A DNA stretch of 64,000 nt, from assembly GCF_000006445.2 (NCBI RefSeq), contig NC_006045.2:1-64000 (forward strand), in the 5' to 3' direction. Positions 31,324 through 42,873 of the stretch are shown piece after piece. The stretch's first letter is position 1, and each line of letters begins with the position of its first letter. The translations under genes were made by a program, and so were the position numbers. Origin of the DNA: Debaryomyces hansenii CBS767 (lineage: Eukaryota; Ascomycota; Pichiomycetes; Serinales; Debaryomycetaceae). Below the pieces are notes generated by a model. It saw nothing but the letters and a program-made list of their open reading frames with translations. It was not told the DNA's origin and searched no databases.

Positions 31324-32747
31324 ATGGCTCAAAATCACTCAGTTGAAAATTCTCAATCTAACCCTAGCTTTCGTGTTTATGACATTAATAAATCAAAGGT
31401 AAAGGGAGCTGGTGACATATCATCGGCTTTTTCAACATTTGGAAACTCTGTTATCAAGGGCCTTCCAGAAGTATATGCCCAAATTAAGAAAGATTTAGTG
31501 TGCAACCCAGAAGAGCTTACAGCTAGTTGGTTGAGATTGAAAAGCTCTTTACGAGAAGAAATCAAAGAGATCAAGGAGCTTGGACACAATGGGATTCCAT
31601 CGGTTGAGATTTTTGACCTTCAGAACCTAAGTGAGAACGATAGAAAGAAAATTTTAAAAAGGGGTGCATTCTTAATCAAGAATGTGATTCCAAAAGAAGA
31701 GGCTAAAGCTCTCAAGGCTGGAGTGTTGGACTATGTAAAAAGAAATCCTTGTACAACTGGCTTTCCCAAGGAGGATCCTGTTGTATTTGAGTTGAATTGG
31801 TCAAAGGAGCAATTAAATGCCCGCTCACATCCAAGCTTGAGGAGAGCCACCAACTTTGCAAATAAATTATGGCATGTATCATCAGACTCTAAAGTCTGTC
31901 TCGATCAAAATATTTCGTATGCTGACAGGTTGTCTATCAGAAATCCAGGTGATACTTTGTTCTCACTCGGACCTCATGCAGACGGTGGATCCTTGGAAAG
32001 ATGGGAAGATCCAGAATACAGTAAATGTTATGAACCCATTTTTGAAGGTCGTTGGGAAGATCACGAACCTTATGATGCTACTCATAGAATTGGTGCAAAT
32101 ATGAATTTACATGAATCTATTGGGAACTGCAGTATATTCAGAACATTTCGGGCATTCTTGAGTCTCTCTGAAACTGAACCAATAAAGGAGGAATGAAATT
32201 CGCTCCATCTGTCAAACTTGTCACTGCGTATTACATGTTGAAACCATTTTTTGATCAAAATGATCAACTTAGGTTCGACTCAAATATTAATGGTGGCTTC
32301 CCAGGTAAAGGGTTGGAATTTAGCGATGAAACTCATCCTGAATTAAACCTTAAATCTATTATGGTTCCTCCACCTAAAATTGAGCCAGGTGACATGCTTT
32401 TCTGTCATTGTGATTTAATACATTTGGTAGATCCGATTCATACTGGCCAGAGTGATACATCAGTATTTTATATACCTTCTTCTCCATTGTGCGATCTCAA
32501 TGTTGAATATGCGTTCTGTCAAAGAGAGGCATTTTTAAAAGGTTTAACCGGTCCAGACTTTCCAGGTTTTCCATATGGGACAGCAGAAACCAAACACAAG
32601 GATAGAGGGACTTCATTAGATGTTGAAGAATACGGTGGTAAAAATGCTTTACAAGAGTTCACTTTAGAAAAGTTTGATGAAAAAGTCGAATATTCTACAG
32701 GAGCAAAAAAGGCTATACGTGCAGCAAATGAATTATTGTTCTACTAG
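31324..32747 (+). pseudogene. Second DUF1479 (YbiU-like) gene, one frameshift
   Basis: ATG at 31324. Collinear paralogue of 28105, with the same GPHADGGSLERW and a CHCDLIHLVD site. The first frame ends at a TGA at 32194-32196; one missing base within AAAGGAGGAATG (about 32188-32193) would connect it to the frame ending at 32747. The two copies are clearly diverged, so the duplication is not recent, yet both are broken at different places. Confidence 0.78.
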
Positions 32748-33329
32748 GTTCCCTATAGTTTTATATTATCAATTTATGTTTTTATATTGTGAAGCTTGGA
32801 GGAACTAATGTGGTTAGTTTACTAATCGTAGACCTTCCAGAGGCTTGGATTCGAAGTGGTACATAATCCAATTACTACTTTTATAAAGCGTTACTAACTG
32901 AAGTACATAAACCTTCTTGACACATATAACTCGGTAATTAGTTCAACTTTCTTTGCAGCTTCTAATCCTGTGCAGAATATACCGTAAATGTTTTTACACT
33001 GGAAATCATTGGAATATCTTTGAAATATGTTTTATGTTAAGCATGTGATGAACATATAAATTATAGGTATTATATTGTTAAGCTTTGTTTATTTGTTTTG
33101 ATTTAATAGTACCATGACGTCATGGTACTCTGAAAATTAAACAAAAACCAGTTTTCAATTATAATATGGGGTTGAACAATTATCACGCAGTTGCAGGGTA
33201 TAACACCTTAACTGTGGGAAAAACTCGCAATCTTGAATGGGATAGTCCGTTTTTACATCATTTTTGTCGACTACTTAACTTTTGCTTTTAAAAATTTACT
33301 TTATTAAATCTTTACTCTTTACTTTTGCC
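32748..33329. other. Intergenic with palindrome element and TTGCAGGGTATA
   Basis: Contains palindrome copy 3 and TTGCAGGGTATA at 33191-33202, followed by ACACCTTAACTGTGGGAAAAAC, which resembles the family A upstream block. No gene seen. Confidence 0.65.
33085..33149. repeat. Dispersed palindrome element, copy 3
   Basis: TTTGTTTATTTGTTTTG, then a perfect 22-bp palindrome at 33108-33129 (arms AGTACCATGAC and GTCATGGTACT, centre TGACGTCA), then CTCTGAAAATTAAACAAAAA. Best-preserved copy. Confidence 0.85.
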
Positions 33330-34148
33330 CTAACTAGCTCGCATGCAATCAAGATCCCATATATTTGCGTTGGTAATTTCCGGGTGCATCACACGGATAT
33401 CTGCATTAAAATCACCACCGTTCCAACCGTTCAAACAGAATGATGCCATCTGCCTTTTATTAGCCTCTTGCACACTATTGTCACATGGTTCTGAAAACAT
33501 ACTACCTGTCCCTTTAGTATAACACTTCTTTTTGCCGGAAGTAGTCCATGTGGCTACAGCACATGTCCAGTTTAATCCATCTACCTCGACCCAATTAATG
33601 TAGCCCTTACATTCTGGGCCTGATGAACCAATTATCATATCTGCTATCGCTGTCCCCAAATATGCAAAGCCGGTAATGTTATTCATGAAGGAAGCTTTAG
33701 TGTCATACCAGTTCTCTATTAACCATACATGAGCGGTCCCTGATCTATACTTGGTTACAAAACTATACTTTAGCCTCGTCGCTGTTACCCATACTGGTAG
33801 ATCAGCCGCTCTCTGTACCACACCTGTTGCGTCAGCACTGTAATTAGTCAAGATTCTATCAAAATCTTCGAACCCAAATGCTAGATCATTAAAATTCTCA
33901 TTTTTTTTCTTACTGTTAACCGCATTAATAAATTCCTGAGATATTTCTAACTGATTAAATAATGTATCTGGCATTCTATTACCATTACCGGACCGTAGAT
34001 ATTCATGTGCTTCTGACGGTATGTTACTTATTAATATGGTCACTTTAGCAGTTGAGTTATGTTTTTCTAACCCGGCCTTCAAGGGGAATGTCTCAGTTAA
34101 CCCTACGCTGAGACATAACAAAAATAACCCGACGAATGATTTTAACAT
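33330..34148 (-). CDS. Secreted Cys-containing protein, function unknown
   Basis: 272 aa from the ATG at 34148; the longer frame begins with GTG. Starts with a signal peptide (MLKSFVGLFLLCLSVGL), then a Ser/Asn-rich region, and a C-terminal part with six Cys, several Trp/Gly motifs (GYINWVEVDGLNWTC) and an NKR dibasic site. Intact. Signal peptide, disulphide potential and subtelomeric location suggest a secreted effector or killer-like protein, but I do not recognise a family. Confidence 0.6.
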   Translation of the reverse strand: MLKSFVGLFLLCLSVGLTETFPLKAGLEKHNSTAKVTILISNIPSEAHEYLRSGNGNRMPDTLFNQLEISQEFINAVNSKKKNENFNDLAFGFEDFDRILTNYSADATGVVQRAADLPVWVTATRLKYSFVTKYRSGTAHVWLIENWYDTKASFMNNITGFAYLGTAIADMIIGSSGPECKGYINWVEVDGLNWTCAVATWTTSGKKKCYTKGTGSMFSEPCDNSVQEANKRQMASFCLNGWNGGDFNADIRVMHPEITNANIWDLDCMRAS

Positions 34149-34449
34149 TATGATTATCTTTGACAGATTTTCAGGTGATATGTCTATTGTAGAATACACG
34201 GGCGAAATTGAACCAATTATCTTCAGTGATAATTTCTCATAAAAAGTCGTATGAGGAGGTTAGCAGACTATGTAACAAAGTTATGTATTTTATTTTTGTT
34301 AGAGGGGAGTGTACCAGCTTTTTATTTTATTCTCGAAAATAGTGCTTTCATACATTCTAACAACCTTAGCAGCGTGACAGGCTTTTACAAGCGCGACTTC
34401 ACATGGATAATTAGCTGTAACCTGCAATTTACAAGAATTTTATCAATTT

Positions 34450-34675
34450 CGGTTAACCGGGGCGGCAAGCTCAGGATATAGAAGAGCGTGATGATAATCA
34501 TCGATAACTCGGTATGTGCGGCTGGAAAGCGACGCATGTCATTGCCAAATAGCGCAAGCAACTGGCGCTTATGCCTCGAATACTGCGGGACGTCAATGCA
34601 CTAGGTGAACGAAGCCATGCCGTCGTTGAGGAGTGAATCGTCCACCGAGTACTTCAACCTCTCAATATTCTACCA
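34450..34675 (-). pseudogene. Recombinase-like gene relic
   Basis: Corresponds to about 3175-3395 of the intact gene, same orientation, with shared words GAGCGTGATGA and AGCGATAAC-type blocks and several substitutions and indels. It covers a different part of the gene from the other relics. Noncoding. Confidence 0.7.
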
Positions 34676-34680
34676 TGAGA

Positions 34681-34865
34681 TTATTTAATCATAATCACTA
34701 ATTCTAATATTTCCTGTCACAAACATCACAATTTCTTCGTTATTCCACCCATATATCTTCCTCTTTTATCAATAACATTATATACACTTTTCATAAATAC
34801 ATATATTATCCTATTCATCTCTTCCCATTTAAATATCCATTCCAGAAGCCTCCTCATATAATTTT
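34681..34865. other. Second short G-depleted tract
   Basis: About four G in 180 + strand bases with many C, similar in composition to 1-1030, and directly beside a recombinase-like relic. Too short to judge the base context. Confidence 0.5.
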
Positions 34866-35565
34866 TAAAATATTATATGATATTATTAAAAGAACATGTT
34901 TAACAATTATGAACCTTTATATAAAATATTGCATTACTCCAGTGTAATAGTAGATCCGTAGAACTTAACATAAACTGTGCCGCTACATTGACTATATGTA
35001 GAGGTGTAGATTTGACGTCTATCGCACCATCGCAGTCGTAGTCATATTTGATGACGCACTTATGACGTAAACTATAACTTGAGTTTGCGTTTCCTGTTAA
35101 ATGCATGGTTATGAATATTGTTGTAGAAATATTTTTAGTTACATGCATAACTGTCAATCATGTTTTTTCTTCGCTTATTTGGCTTCTTGTCAATTACGAA
35201 AATGAATCATGTCGATAATCCGGTTTTTATTCACCGTCGATATGGGTATCTTATACTTTCAGCCCAAAAAGCTTTAAGTTATAGTTTCAGTTCTAGTTCT
35301 CCCTTTGTCTTACTAAACCTAAAGATGGTCTTGTTATCATAAACAAATCATATAAATATTTGACCCGGAGGGGAAGATAATTGTGAGGTATTAGATATTA
35401 TGAATACGACACGAAATATACGGAACCTTTCGGGATTTTTTGATAGTATTATCGGTTTAGAAAAAAAAACCACATATCTTCTACAAAACTGTTCGCAATT
35501 AATAAATTTTTGTTTAATTTTTTCCAAGGCTTTTTATTTTCGGTTTACTACAGTACTAATTGTGA
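34866..35565. other. Upstream region of the mannosyltransferase gene
   Basis: Includes a piece near 35060-35170 resembling about 6130-6205 (shared GAATATTGTTGTAGAAA) and GTAGAGGTGTAG near 35002. No gene seen. Confidence 0.45.
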
Positions 35566-37335
35566 ATGTATAGCTTAAGAATGTCAATATCTACAATAAG
35601 ACCCCAAGAGATGCTCTTAAAGACAAGACATAAACACAAACTCTTCTGCATTTTCTCAGCATTGGTGTTAAGTTTTATCATCGCCAATCTATACTTCGAA
35701 CAAGCATACAATTATGTTTCAGGAAATACTGAAAATAACAAAGTAACATCACTTGATAAGCAATATTCATCTATAACAAGTGGTGAGTCTTCTGATCTTG
35801 TTGAGAAATTGTCACATAAATTTTGGAACCATACTTTCACCATCATGAATAATAATGGATTAGATTTTAATAGCAATGAAATAGAAGGTGTCATTCATTA
35901 CAATGATAAATCAGAACAAGATTTAAAGACGTCTTCCAAAGATGGCTTGCTTTCTAAAGCAAAAATTTCTAAAGAAACGTTTAAGGAATTCAAACAGAAG
36001 CATGATTCATTATTGAATGAATTACCGCCAGTGATATCTGAATCAACATACAAGCCGAACTCTAGCGGAATAATTTATGTTGGGGGAGGTAAGTATTCAT
36101 GGTTGTCATATATTTCACTTTTGGGGTTAAGAGAAACAGGATCAAAACTTCCTGTTGAAATCATGCTACCGACAATTAATGACTATGAGAAAGAATTAGA
36201 ATTTTGCGATGTATTACTTCCAAAACTCAATGCTTCATGTGTTGTTATTCCGAATTCCTTAGGATCATCAGTTCTGCTGTTCTGGTCTAATAAATTTAGG
36301 AGTTATCAATTCAAATCCTTGGCATTAATGACGACCTCTTTCCAGAATGTATTGTTATTAGATTCTGATAATATTGTGATTGAAAATCCAGATACATTCT
36401 TTGAAAGTAAATTATTCAAGGAATATGGTATGATAACCTGGCCCGATTATTGGGAAAGGACAATTTCACCACTTTTTTACAACATATCAGGCGTTAAAGT
36501 TAACGAAAGAAGAAGAATCAGATACAACCGTCTCCCGTTGCAAGTTTCACTTGAAGATAATCTTACAGAGAAAGAGTCCAAAGAAGTTCCTTATCATGAT
36601 TTAGATGGAACAGTACCAGATTTGTCAACTGAATCTGGCCAATTATTTATTAACAAGGCAACTCATGGAAGAACGTTATTATTATCATTATATTATAACA
36701 TATACGGGCCTAACTTGTACTACAAACTATTTTCATTGGGCGAAAAAGGAGAAGGTGACAAAGACACTTTTGCGGCTGCAGCGACAGTTTTGAAACAAAC
36801 TTTCTATCAATTGAAGTCTTCAATAAAGGCTATTGGTCATTTCGACAGTGATGTCCATTTTCAAGGAAAAGCTATGGCACAAAAAAATCCCGTTGTCGAC
36901 AATGAAATATTCCAGGATACGGTATTAAACACTTTTGATAATAATAAAAAAGCATTAGAAAAACCTTTGAATGAGAAGATTACAGAAAGGAAACAAATTA
37001 TTGAAGAATATTTCAATTCTAACAATAACAATCCAATATTCGCAATGCATTGTCACTATCCAAAGTTAGATCCTTCAGACTTGATGAAGAGAAAAGATAT
37101 TTATGACGAAGAAAGGATGCAACTACACTATAGGATGTATAATAATTTTACATTCAAAAGGATGGGTCAAGATGAACAAATTGATTTTGAATTAAGACAA
37201 TGGCAAAATATGCACAAAAGTTTATGCGAAGATAACTTGTATTTCGAGCATTTTAACAACACAAATAGAAAAGAGCTATGCGAATTTATCAACAACCAAG
37301 TAAGATGGTTGTCCCAAGGAACTAAACTGTTATAA
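35566..37335 (+). CDS. Mnn2/Mnn5-type alpha-mannosyltransferase (GT71)
   Basis: 589 aa, ATG at 35566; an ATG five codons later is also possible. Type II Golgi topology: short cytosolic N terminus, one signal-anchor (about residues 27-46), luminal stem and catalytic domain. The region VLLLDSDNIVIENPD followed by WPDYWERTISPLFY matches the Mnn2/Mnn5 family, whose DxD-type motif binds GDP-mannose and Mn2+. Family members add alpha-1,2-mannose branches to the outer N-glycan chain. Frame intact. Confidence 0.82.
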   Translation: MYSLRMSISTIRPQEMLLKTRHKHKLFCIFSALVLSFIIANLYFEQAYNYVSGNTENNKVTSLDKQYSSITSGESSDLVEKLSHKFWNHTFTIMNNNGLDFNSNEIEGVIHYNDKSEQDLKTSSKDGLLSKAKISKETFKEFKQKHDSLLNELPPVISESTYKPNSSGIIYVGGGKYSWLSYISLLGLRETGSKLPVEIMLPTINDYEKELEFCDVLLPKLNASCVVIPNSLGSSVLLFWSNKFRSYQFKSLALMTTSFQNVLLLDSDNIVIENPDTFFESKLFKEYGMITWPDYWERTISPLFYNISGVKVNERRRIRYNRLPLQVSLEDNLTEKESKEVPYHDLDGTVPDLSTESGQLFINKATHGRTLLLSLYYNIYGPNLYYKLFSLGEKGEGDKDTFAAAATVLKQTFYQLKSSIKAIGHFDSDVHFQGKAMAQKNPVVDNEIFQDTVLNTFDNNKKALEKPLNEKITERKQIIEEYFNSNNNNPIFAMHCHYPKLDPSDLMKRKDIYDEERMQLHYRMYNNFTFKRMGQDEQIDFELRQWQNMHKSLCEDNLYFEHFNNTNRKELCEFINNQVRWLSQGTKLL

Positions 37336-39234
37336 ACCAAGAGTCAGCGTTAAGAAATTTTACACCAGGAAAAGCCTTGTATCAGGGAGTATTGATAAAT
37401 GTTAATCCCATGAAATGTTAATCCCATGAAATATGATAGTGTTTCATTTATTTTCAAACTGAGCTATCCTTTCTCTTCTTTTTCTTTTACTTTCTTATAT
37501 ATTTTAAATTATCTGCACACTAATAGATTATCTCAAAATTTATCATTCATGCCTACTATACTATAGAAATATAACTCACCAGCTAGGGATCCTTGTATGT
37601 TAGTACCCCATTCTATCCCATTAAGTATTTATTAAGGATTCGTTACCTATCCAGTCAACCAGGTTCCCAGTATTTGGCCCATCACCAATCCCTTCACCCT
37701 AATTCCGACAGCCTCATGGACTTATTGATGAAACTTATGGCTGCATGGATTTATTCTTCATGGCCCTCTTGTTGCAGATAGATTTATGAGGATGTCTCTG
37801 ACCTTCAAGTTCGTTTCTCCATTCTCATTTTTCTCGGTTACGGCGTTTTCTTGTTTTCCACATAGACATCACGCCACAAATATCATGTACACTACCATGA
37901 TGAAACTCACTAAGGTCAACCAGATCATGATAGCCTTAATAGCTCTCTGAGTTGTTCTTATTATATTATTGCTGCAATGATATTTTGATTTCTTCATTTT
38001 CCTCGCCTCTTTCTAGATCTGTAAATATTGGAGTATTAAGCATATTCCAACTTATTGACTCATTATGAGATTCCAAGAAAGAAATATCCTTTTTCCAGTT
38101 TGAAATCTATTATGGTAAAATTATGAAACCTCTTATGGAAACCTGGAAAGTTACTCTTTAGTTCTTTTGTGGGAAATAGCGATTTTTAAATTTTTTACCT
38201 CGCGTCTGATTGAATACAATAATATCATGCATATAATGCATACATAATAATTCGATGATATCTTCATGCTCCATGATATCATGCAATTCCAAAACAAGTA
38301 AAATAAAAGGTTTATTAATAGCAAATAAATCTGAAGTCGTATATACAACTAAGTCTCAAGTAACATATATAGAAATTATATTCTTTTGAATAGCTTGTAA
38401 GTGGGTTTTTTAGTTCTGCTATTGAACTAACAACAAACAACAACAAATCAAATTATATTCGACAATTGGCTGCCACTTTAAGTGTTGACGTTAAATAAAA
38501 GACTTTAATCATATCGTTTTAGCGCTTATCTGCATTCTCATAAGTTCAAAGTCAAGATGAACTATTACGAAGAACTGTAGGACGAGTAAATTGCCATTTT
38601 GCGTCATCTCGTATTGAAAATACCTTTTGATTAAAATTATACAGGATCGGAGCAATAAGTTCAGATAAAGCTATAATAATAATAGTGTCCTTCATGAAGT
38701 TACGCAAAAGGTTGTGGTATTGAAAAGAGAGAATGCAAAGAGCTGTCAAGTGTAACTTTCTCAAAATTATAATACTCTACTGATTCTATTAAAAAAAATT
38801 GTCCATTGATGGACGAGTAACTATGTACCTCTTTTCGCGTTAATTGAATTCATTACTACCTAGGTTTGATATACTCCAAATAGACGAAAATTTTTCTTTT
38901 CCAAGTAATTGTCGGACGACCCGGATTAATTCTGAATTAAAGGTTTTATGATCGTTACCATAATCTAGATAAATTTTGCATTACGTCATTTAATAATAGG
39001 TTCCATAAACTTGAAATAGACTGTGCCGATAAATGCACGGCTGTTTGCCGAAAACGAAAAAGAAACTTGAAGATAAATAATTTGAGATGATGTCAAATGT
39101 ATAATCGCGTATTTCTTGTTCAAAATCATGTAATGTGATTGTTATATATGCTAAACAAAATGCAGACTGCACATTCCGTATGGACTCGGACATATCGTAC
39201 CCATAGGCAGGATATAAGTATTTAAATGATGAAT
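37336..39234. other. Long intergenic region, nothing firm
   Basis: About 1.9 kb with only short frames. TGTTAATCCCATGAAA is directly repeated near 37400. No recognised coding or RNA feature. Confidence 0.45.
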
Positions 39235-39750
39235 GTTAATTGACTAAATGGTATGACGATCCAACATAGCGTAACCTCCAAGACGTAGTGTGCGACACAT
39301 CAGAAACAACAAATTGCAAGTTATAGTTGTGTCAAATAACAAAAAATTAGGATTTTACATTCGCATTTTACGACGTTGTATTTTATCCATCATATAGGTT
39401 TGCACTCTTTAATTTTCGAGTTTCAAGTTGGAAATTCATGTGTTGTGGAGTTGAATGGTCACAATATGAAAAGCAGAAGTGCATTCGAAAATATTTTAGT
39501 GGAAGCTCATCAACAAATAAGATAGATAAAATATTTCAACAGACCGAACAACCATAAAGGACTTCGTTCCTAATGTGCGGTTATATGCTTGACTAAAATT
39601 CTTCGATAACGTAATACAGTCTTACCTTCTTTTTTTTTATACCAGTTTGCAAACATTTACGTCATTGAACCCGCGACATTGCACCTAAACGAGTGTGCAC
39701 CTTAACTATGGGAAAAACACGCTAACTCCAAGTGCAGGGGATAGTTCGAA
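39235..39750 (+). promoter_or_regulatory. Orphan copy of the family A upstream module
   Basis: Matches 8905-9110 in its first part and 6180-6500 in its last, ending with GCGACATTGCACC, GTGTGCACCTTAACTATGGG and GTGCAGGGGATA (39732-39743). No family A reading frame follows; the next gene-like feature points the other way. Probably left by loss of a family A gene. Confidence 0.7.
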
Positions 39751-40099
39751 GCCAGTTAACATCACTACACTTTGCGATAGTTTGATAATACCTTTCATAT
39801 ATATCTTGTGAAGAAAGGGGTCAAATGTCATATTCGCCTTAGACTAAAACAGGTGTAAGGATATTCTAATATTTATAGATAGCGCAATACTTGAGGCGTA
39901 AAAAGAATTAACGGTAAAAGATATAAAAGAAGACAACAAATTTAGGAGTCCTGTTATTCTACATATATACTGTAAAGGGTTCAGTGCTAGCAGAGTATCA
40001 CGAATACTACTTCACCGTAAATGAATAATTAGTTGGGCTTCTCCGTGTACGTGGTAATGAACAGTCTTACATCCGTGAAATGGTTTGGAACACATAGCA

Positions 40100-40175
40100 A
40101 AACATCTCGAGGTCCGCGTTAACGTACTGAAGGAACAAGATGCACCGCTTGAGGATCTGACGCAATTCGTAATAA
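40100..40175 (-). pseudogene. Recombinase-like gene relic, short
   Basis: Matches about 2775-2850 of the intact gene, including ATGCACCGCTTGAGGATCTG. Same orientation; noncoding. Confidence 0.75.
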
Positions 40176-40181
40176 TTATAT

Positions 40182-40706
40182 TCAATCAAGCGCTTTTTCA
40201 CTAGCTACATCCTCATCGTACATATTTCTTGCCATTAATAAGGTCTTTTCCCAATTAGTGAAGTCGTTAATTGACTTTTTATTCTTCTTGCAAGCTCGAA
40301 AAAAATTATTCATTATTCCGAAAAATCTATCCTTTACTGCGTCGATGTCGTCCATTTCATAATTCTTGTTGTTCACTCTAGCTTTTACTTGTCTATTGAT
40401 GTCTGCAATAATTTCTTGCCAAACTTTTTCACCTTTATATGAACCTTTAATATATCTGAAAGGTCTCTTCTTAATCATATTAGTTACCAAAACCAGTTCG
40501 ATTACTTCTTCCGATCCCTTTCTTAATTTGTAAAAGTGGCTACCTTGAAATCCAAATATTGACACTAAGTGTAAGAACAAATTATTATATGTTTGTTTTT
40601 CATATCCTTTTAATCAAGCGTATCCCTCATAAAAAATACAAGTGACACAGAAAATCATGAGTGGCTTGAAAGAAAGGTTAGCGTAAACATATTTCAATGT
40701 AGCCAT
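40182..40706 (-). pseudogene. DUP240-like membrane protein gene with in-frame stop
   Basis: From the ATG at 40706 the frame is interrupted by one TGA (40616-40614) and then open to 40182. Two hydrophobic segments flank the stop, followed by a cytosolic part with VTNMIKKRPFR and WQEIIADIN. The order of two membrane segments, K-(R)-P and W-xx-I-xxx-(I/M)N resembles the DUP240/COS family of small yeast membrane proteins; this rests on pattern memory and is tentative. A paralogue sits divergently at 40907. Confidence 0.45.
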
Positions 40707-40906
40707 GGTTGTTTATCTTATGAAATACGTTTTGGGAGGGAAAAAGTTTGAGCTACTATTTAAATTAAAATTTCGGATGAGTCTGTCCCAATCATTTGAT
40801 TCCTGTATCTAAACGTTTAAAAGAACACTTCTGCTCCTTGCGAGCCATTTTTATTTCGTCGCAAACTTTACAAAGGCTCTTCCTAGACTTACAAAAAGTT
40901 TAAACT

Positions 40907-41527
40907 ATGTCATATTTGGACAAAATTAGTTGGATACTTAAAGTGCTTATATCTTTTTATGTTATTCTTATTGCTGGTGAAATATTTCTTATTTATGATG
41001 ATATTATTAAAGTCAGTTCAAGTATAGTCTTAGGTCAAATCTTCTTTGGACTAATTTTATCCTATGGTACTTTTACTTTCTAATTGATATTCGCCGCAAG
41101 AAAACTTTCGGAATTTCTAGTTTTAGAAACTATAGAAAAAAGACCATTTAGAGAATTACATTCAAACAAACAGGTTGAAATTTGGAATGATATCTCCTCT
41201 AGTTTTATTAGTAAGTGCAAGAAGTATACCCTATTTCGTTACCTGCCACTGCCAACCATCTACAATTTAGAGCTTAGTTTTGAAAGAAGCATGGCTTATA
41301 TTGATAAAAAGTTAAACACAAAATATAAAGGTAAGACCGAAGATGAGATTAATGGAGCGGATGCTGTCCTTGTTACCGCCAAGAAAATTTACGATAAGGA
41401 TACTAATGATCACTACAATGAAAACATTTTCAATAAAGATGACAACTGGAAATGGTATGGTACAACTTTACCATTACAATCACTGAGCCTACCAAATTCG
41501 AAGAACATGAAAAATGGGTTTCTATAA
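40907..41527 (+). pseudogene. DUP240-like membrane protein gene with in-frame stop
   Basis: The ATG at 40907 encodes 58 codons with two hydrophobic segments and then a TAA at 41081-41083; the same frame continues for 147 codons. The second part has LETIEKRPFRE and IWNDISSSF, parallel to the divergent gene at 40182. One nonsense mutation separates the membrane and cytosolic parts. Stop-codon readthrough is an alternative but unsupported. Confidence 0.5.
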
Positions 41528-41807
41528 CTAGAAAAGGACTCACAACTATCCTCAGTGTTTTATATTTTGCTTCATTATGGTTTGCGACCCAATAAAGATT
41601 GCAAGTTTTGAATAACTTGAAACTAATAACAAATTAATATTTTACAGCTATAATTGAATCATGGTTAGCTATCGAGAAGAACTTACGTATATATTTTTCG
41701 AATGTGAATAAAATTCAGCTTGTGCATCCCCCTATGTAAGTAAAGATAGAGTAGAGGCCTGATGCTTTAATTCCTATGAAGATTATTGAAAGTTTTCTGA
41801 GCGCTTA

Positions 41808-42065
41808 TTATATATCTGAAACTGCTTCATAACTTGACACAAACCGAGTATATTCAAACTGTTCTTTCCTGACTTCGGTTAACAAACTATACTCCAAGGC
41901 AGAACTTAAAACTTTCGACTGCTGAGAATATCTCGTATCACGAGGAAGTTCTTTAAAGGGGATATTCTTCAACTTCTGGAGCCTCACAAACGCATCGTTA
42001 TTGAGTTTTTTTACTGACTCATTCACCAGTTTGGCATTAAATTCTTCTAAGAGTTGTTCTGACAT
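41808..42065 (-). CDS. Small protein starting at the R1 edge
   Basis: 85 aa, charged, no membrane segment, ATG at 42065. Contains PFKELPRDTRYSQQ. The start codon and MSE context lie at the edge of R1; R1 copy 1 also begins with a leftward ATGTCAGAA but continues into a different short frame. R1 may therefore supply a leftward promoter. Family unknown; could be a fragment. Confidence 0.4.
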   Translation of the reverse strand: MSEQLLEEFNAKLVNESVKKLNNDAFVRLQKLKNIPFKELPRDTRYSQQSKVLSSALEYSLLTEVRKEQFEYTRFVSSYEAVSDI

Positions 42066-42873
42066 CTGTTATATGGGAGTTTCGCAGCGCGGCAGCTGTC
42101 AACCTTGTATACCGTAAATGTGTCAAGATATCCATTTAACAGAGGTGCAGGGTTTTGACAGTACTTTCTTTTGCCTAATTTTAAACTGAAGGTGTAGGGT
42201 TTTGACAGTACTTTCTTTTGCCTAATTTTAAATTGAAGGTGTAGGGTTGTATCTACAGATTAGAGTTATCTGGTAAACGATCATTTCATAAACATTTGAA
42301 CCATAAATATTTAGAACATTAAATGACATTGCCGGATAGTCGTATGAGTATCATTTTTTAGTCCGAATAAGGCGGGCTCAATTTAAGCCCGATAACCATC
42401 ACTATCAACGACTAGCTAATATCTTGTGTGCGACCTAACAAGAACTAACCTGATAATTGCAACACTTATAACACCACTAACTTTGGAAATATAATCTGAA
42501 AGTCTCCATATTTCAATATTAGAATTAGTGTATAATATTTTGACAAAATTTCAATGGAAAAAACTATTTATAATTTTTGTTCAATCTCGAAGATATTGGA
42601 ATATTTTATAAATTAACTGATATTTGAAATGGCTACAACTTGACAAAAACAAGATTCTTACATTACACTATATTTTATCGTTATCGGGTAGTATTCTGCT
42701 TCTTATATACTAAATCCCAGCTTCAGAACATGCGTCGCCGCAGCGTAAGAAATGTTAATTGTATTGAAGCCTAATTATTAACATAGTAATTTTCTATTAT
42801 CGCGCATATTTTGTGTAAGTCAACAGTATAGTTCTCATACATAACCTGCATTGAAATTTTCTTATTAAGAGTT

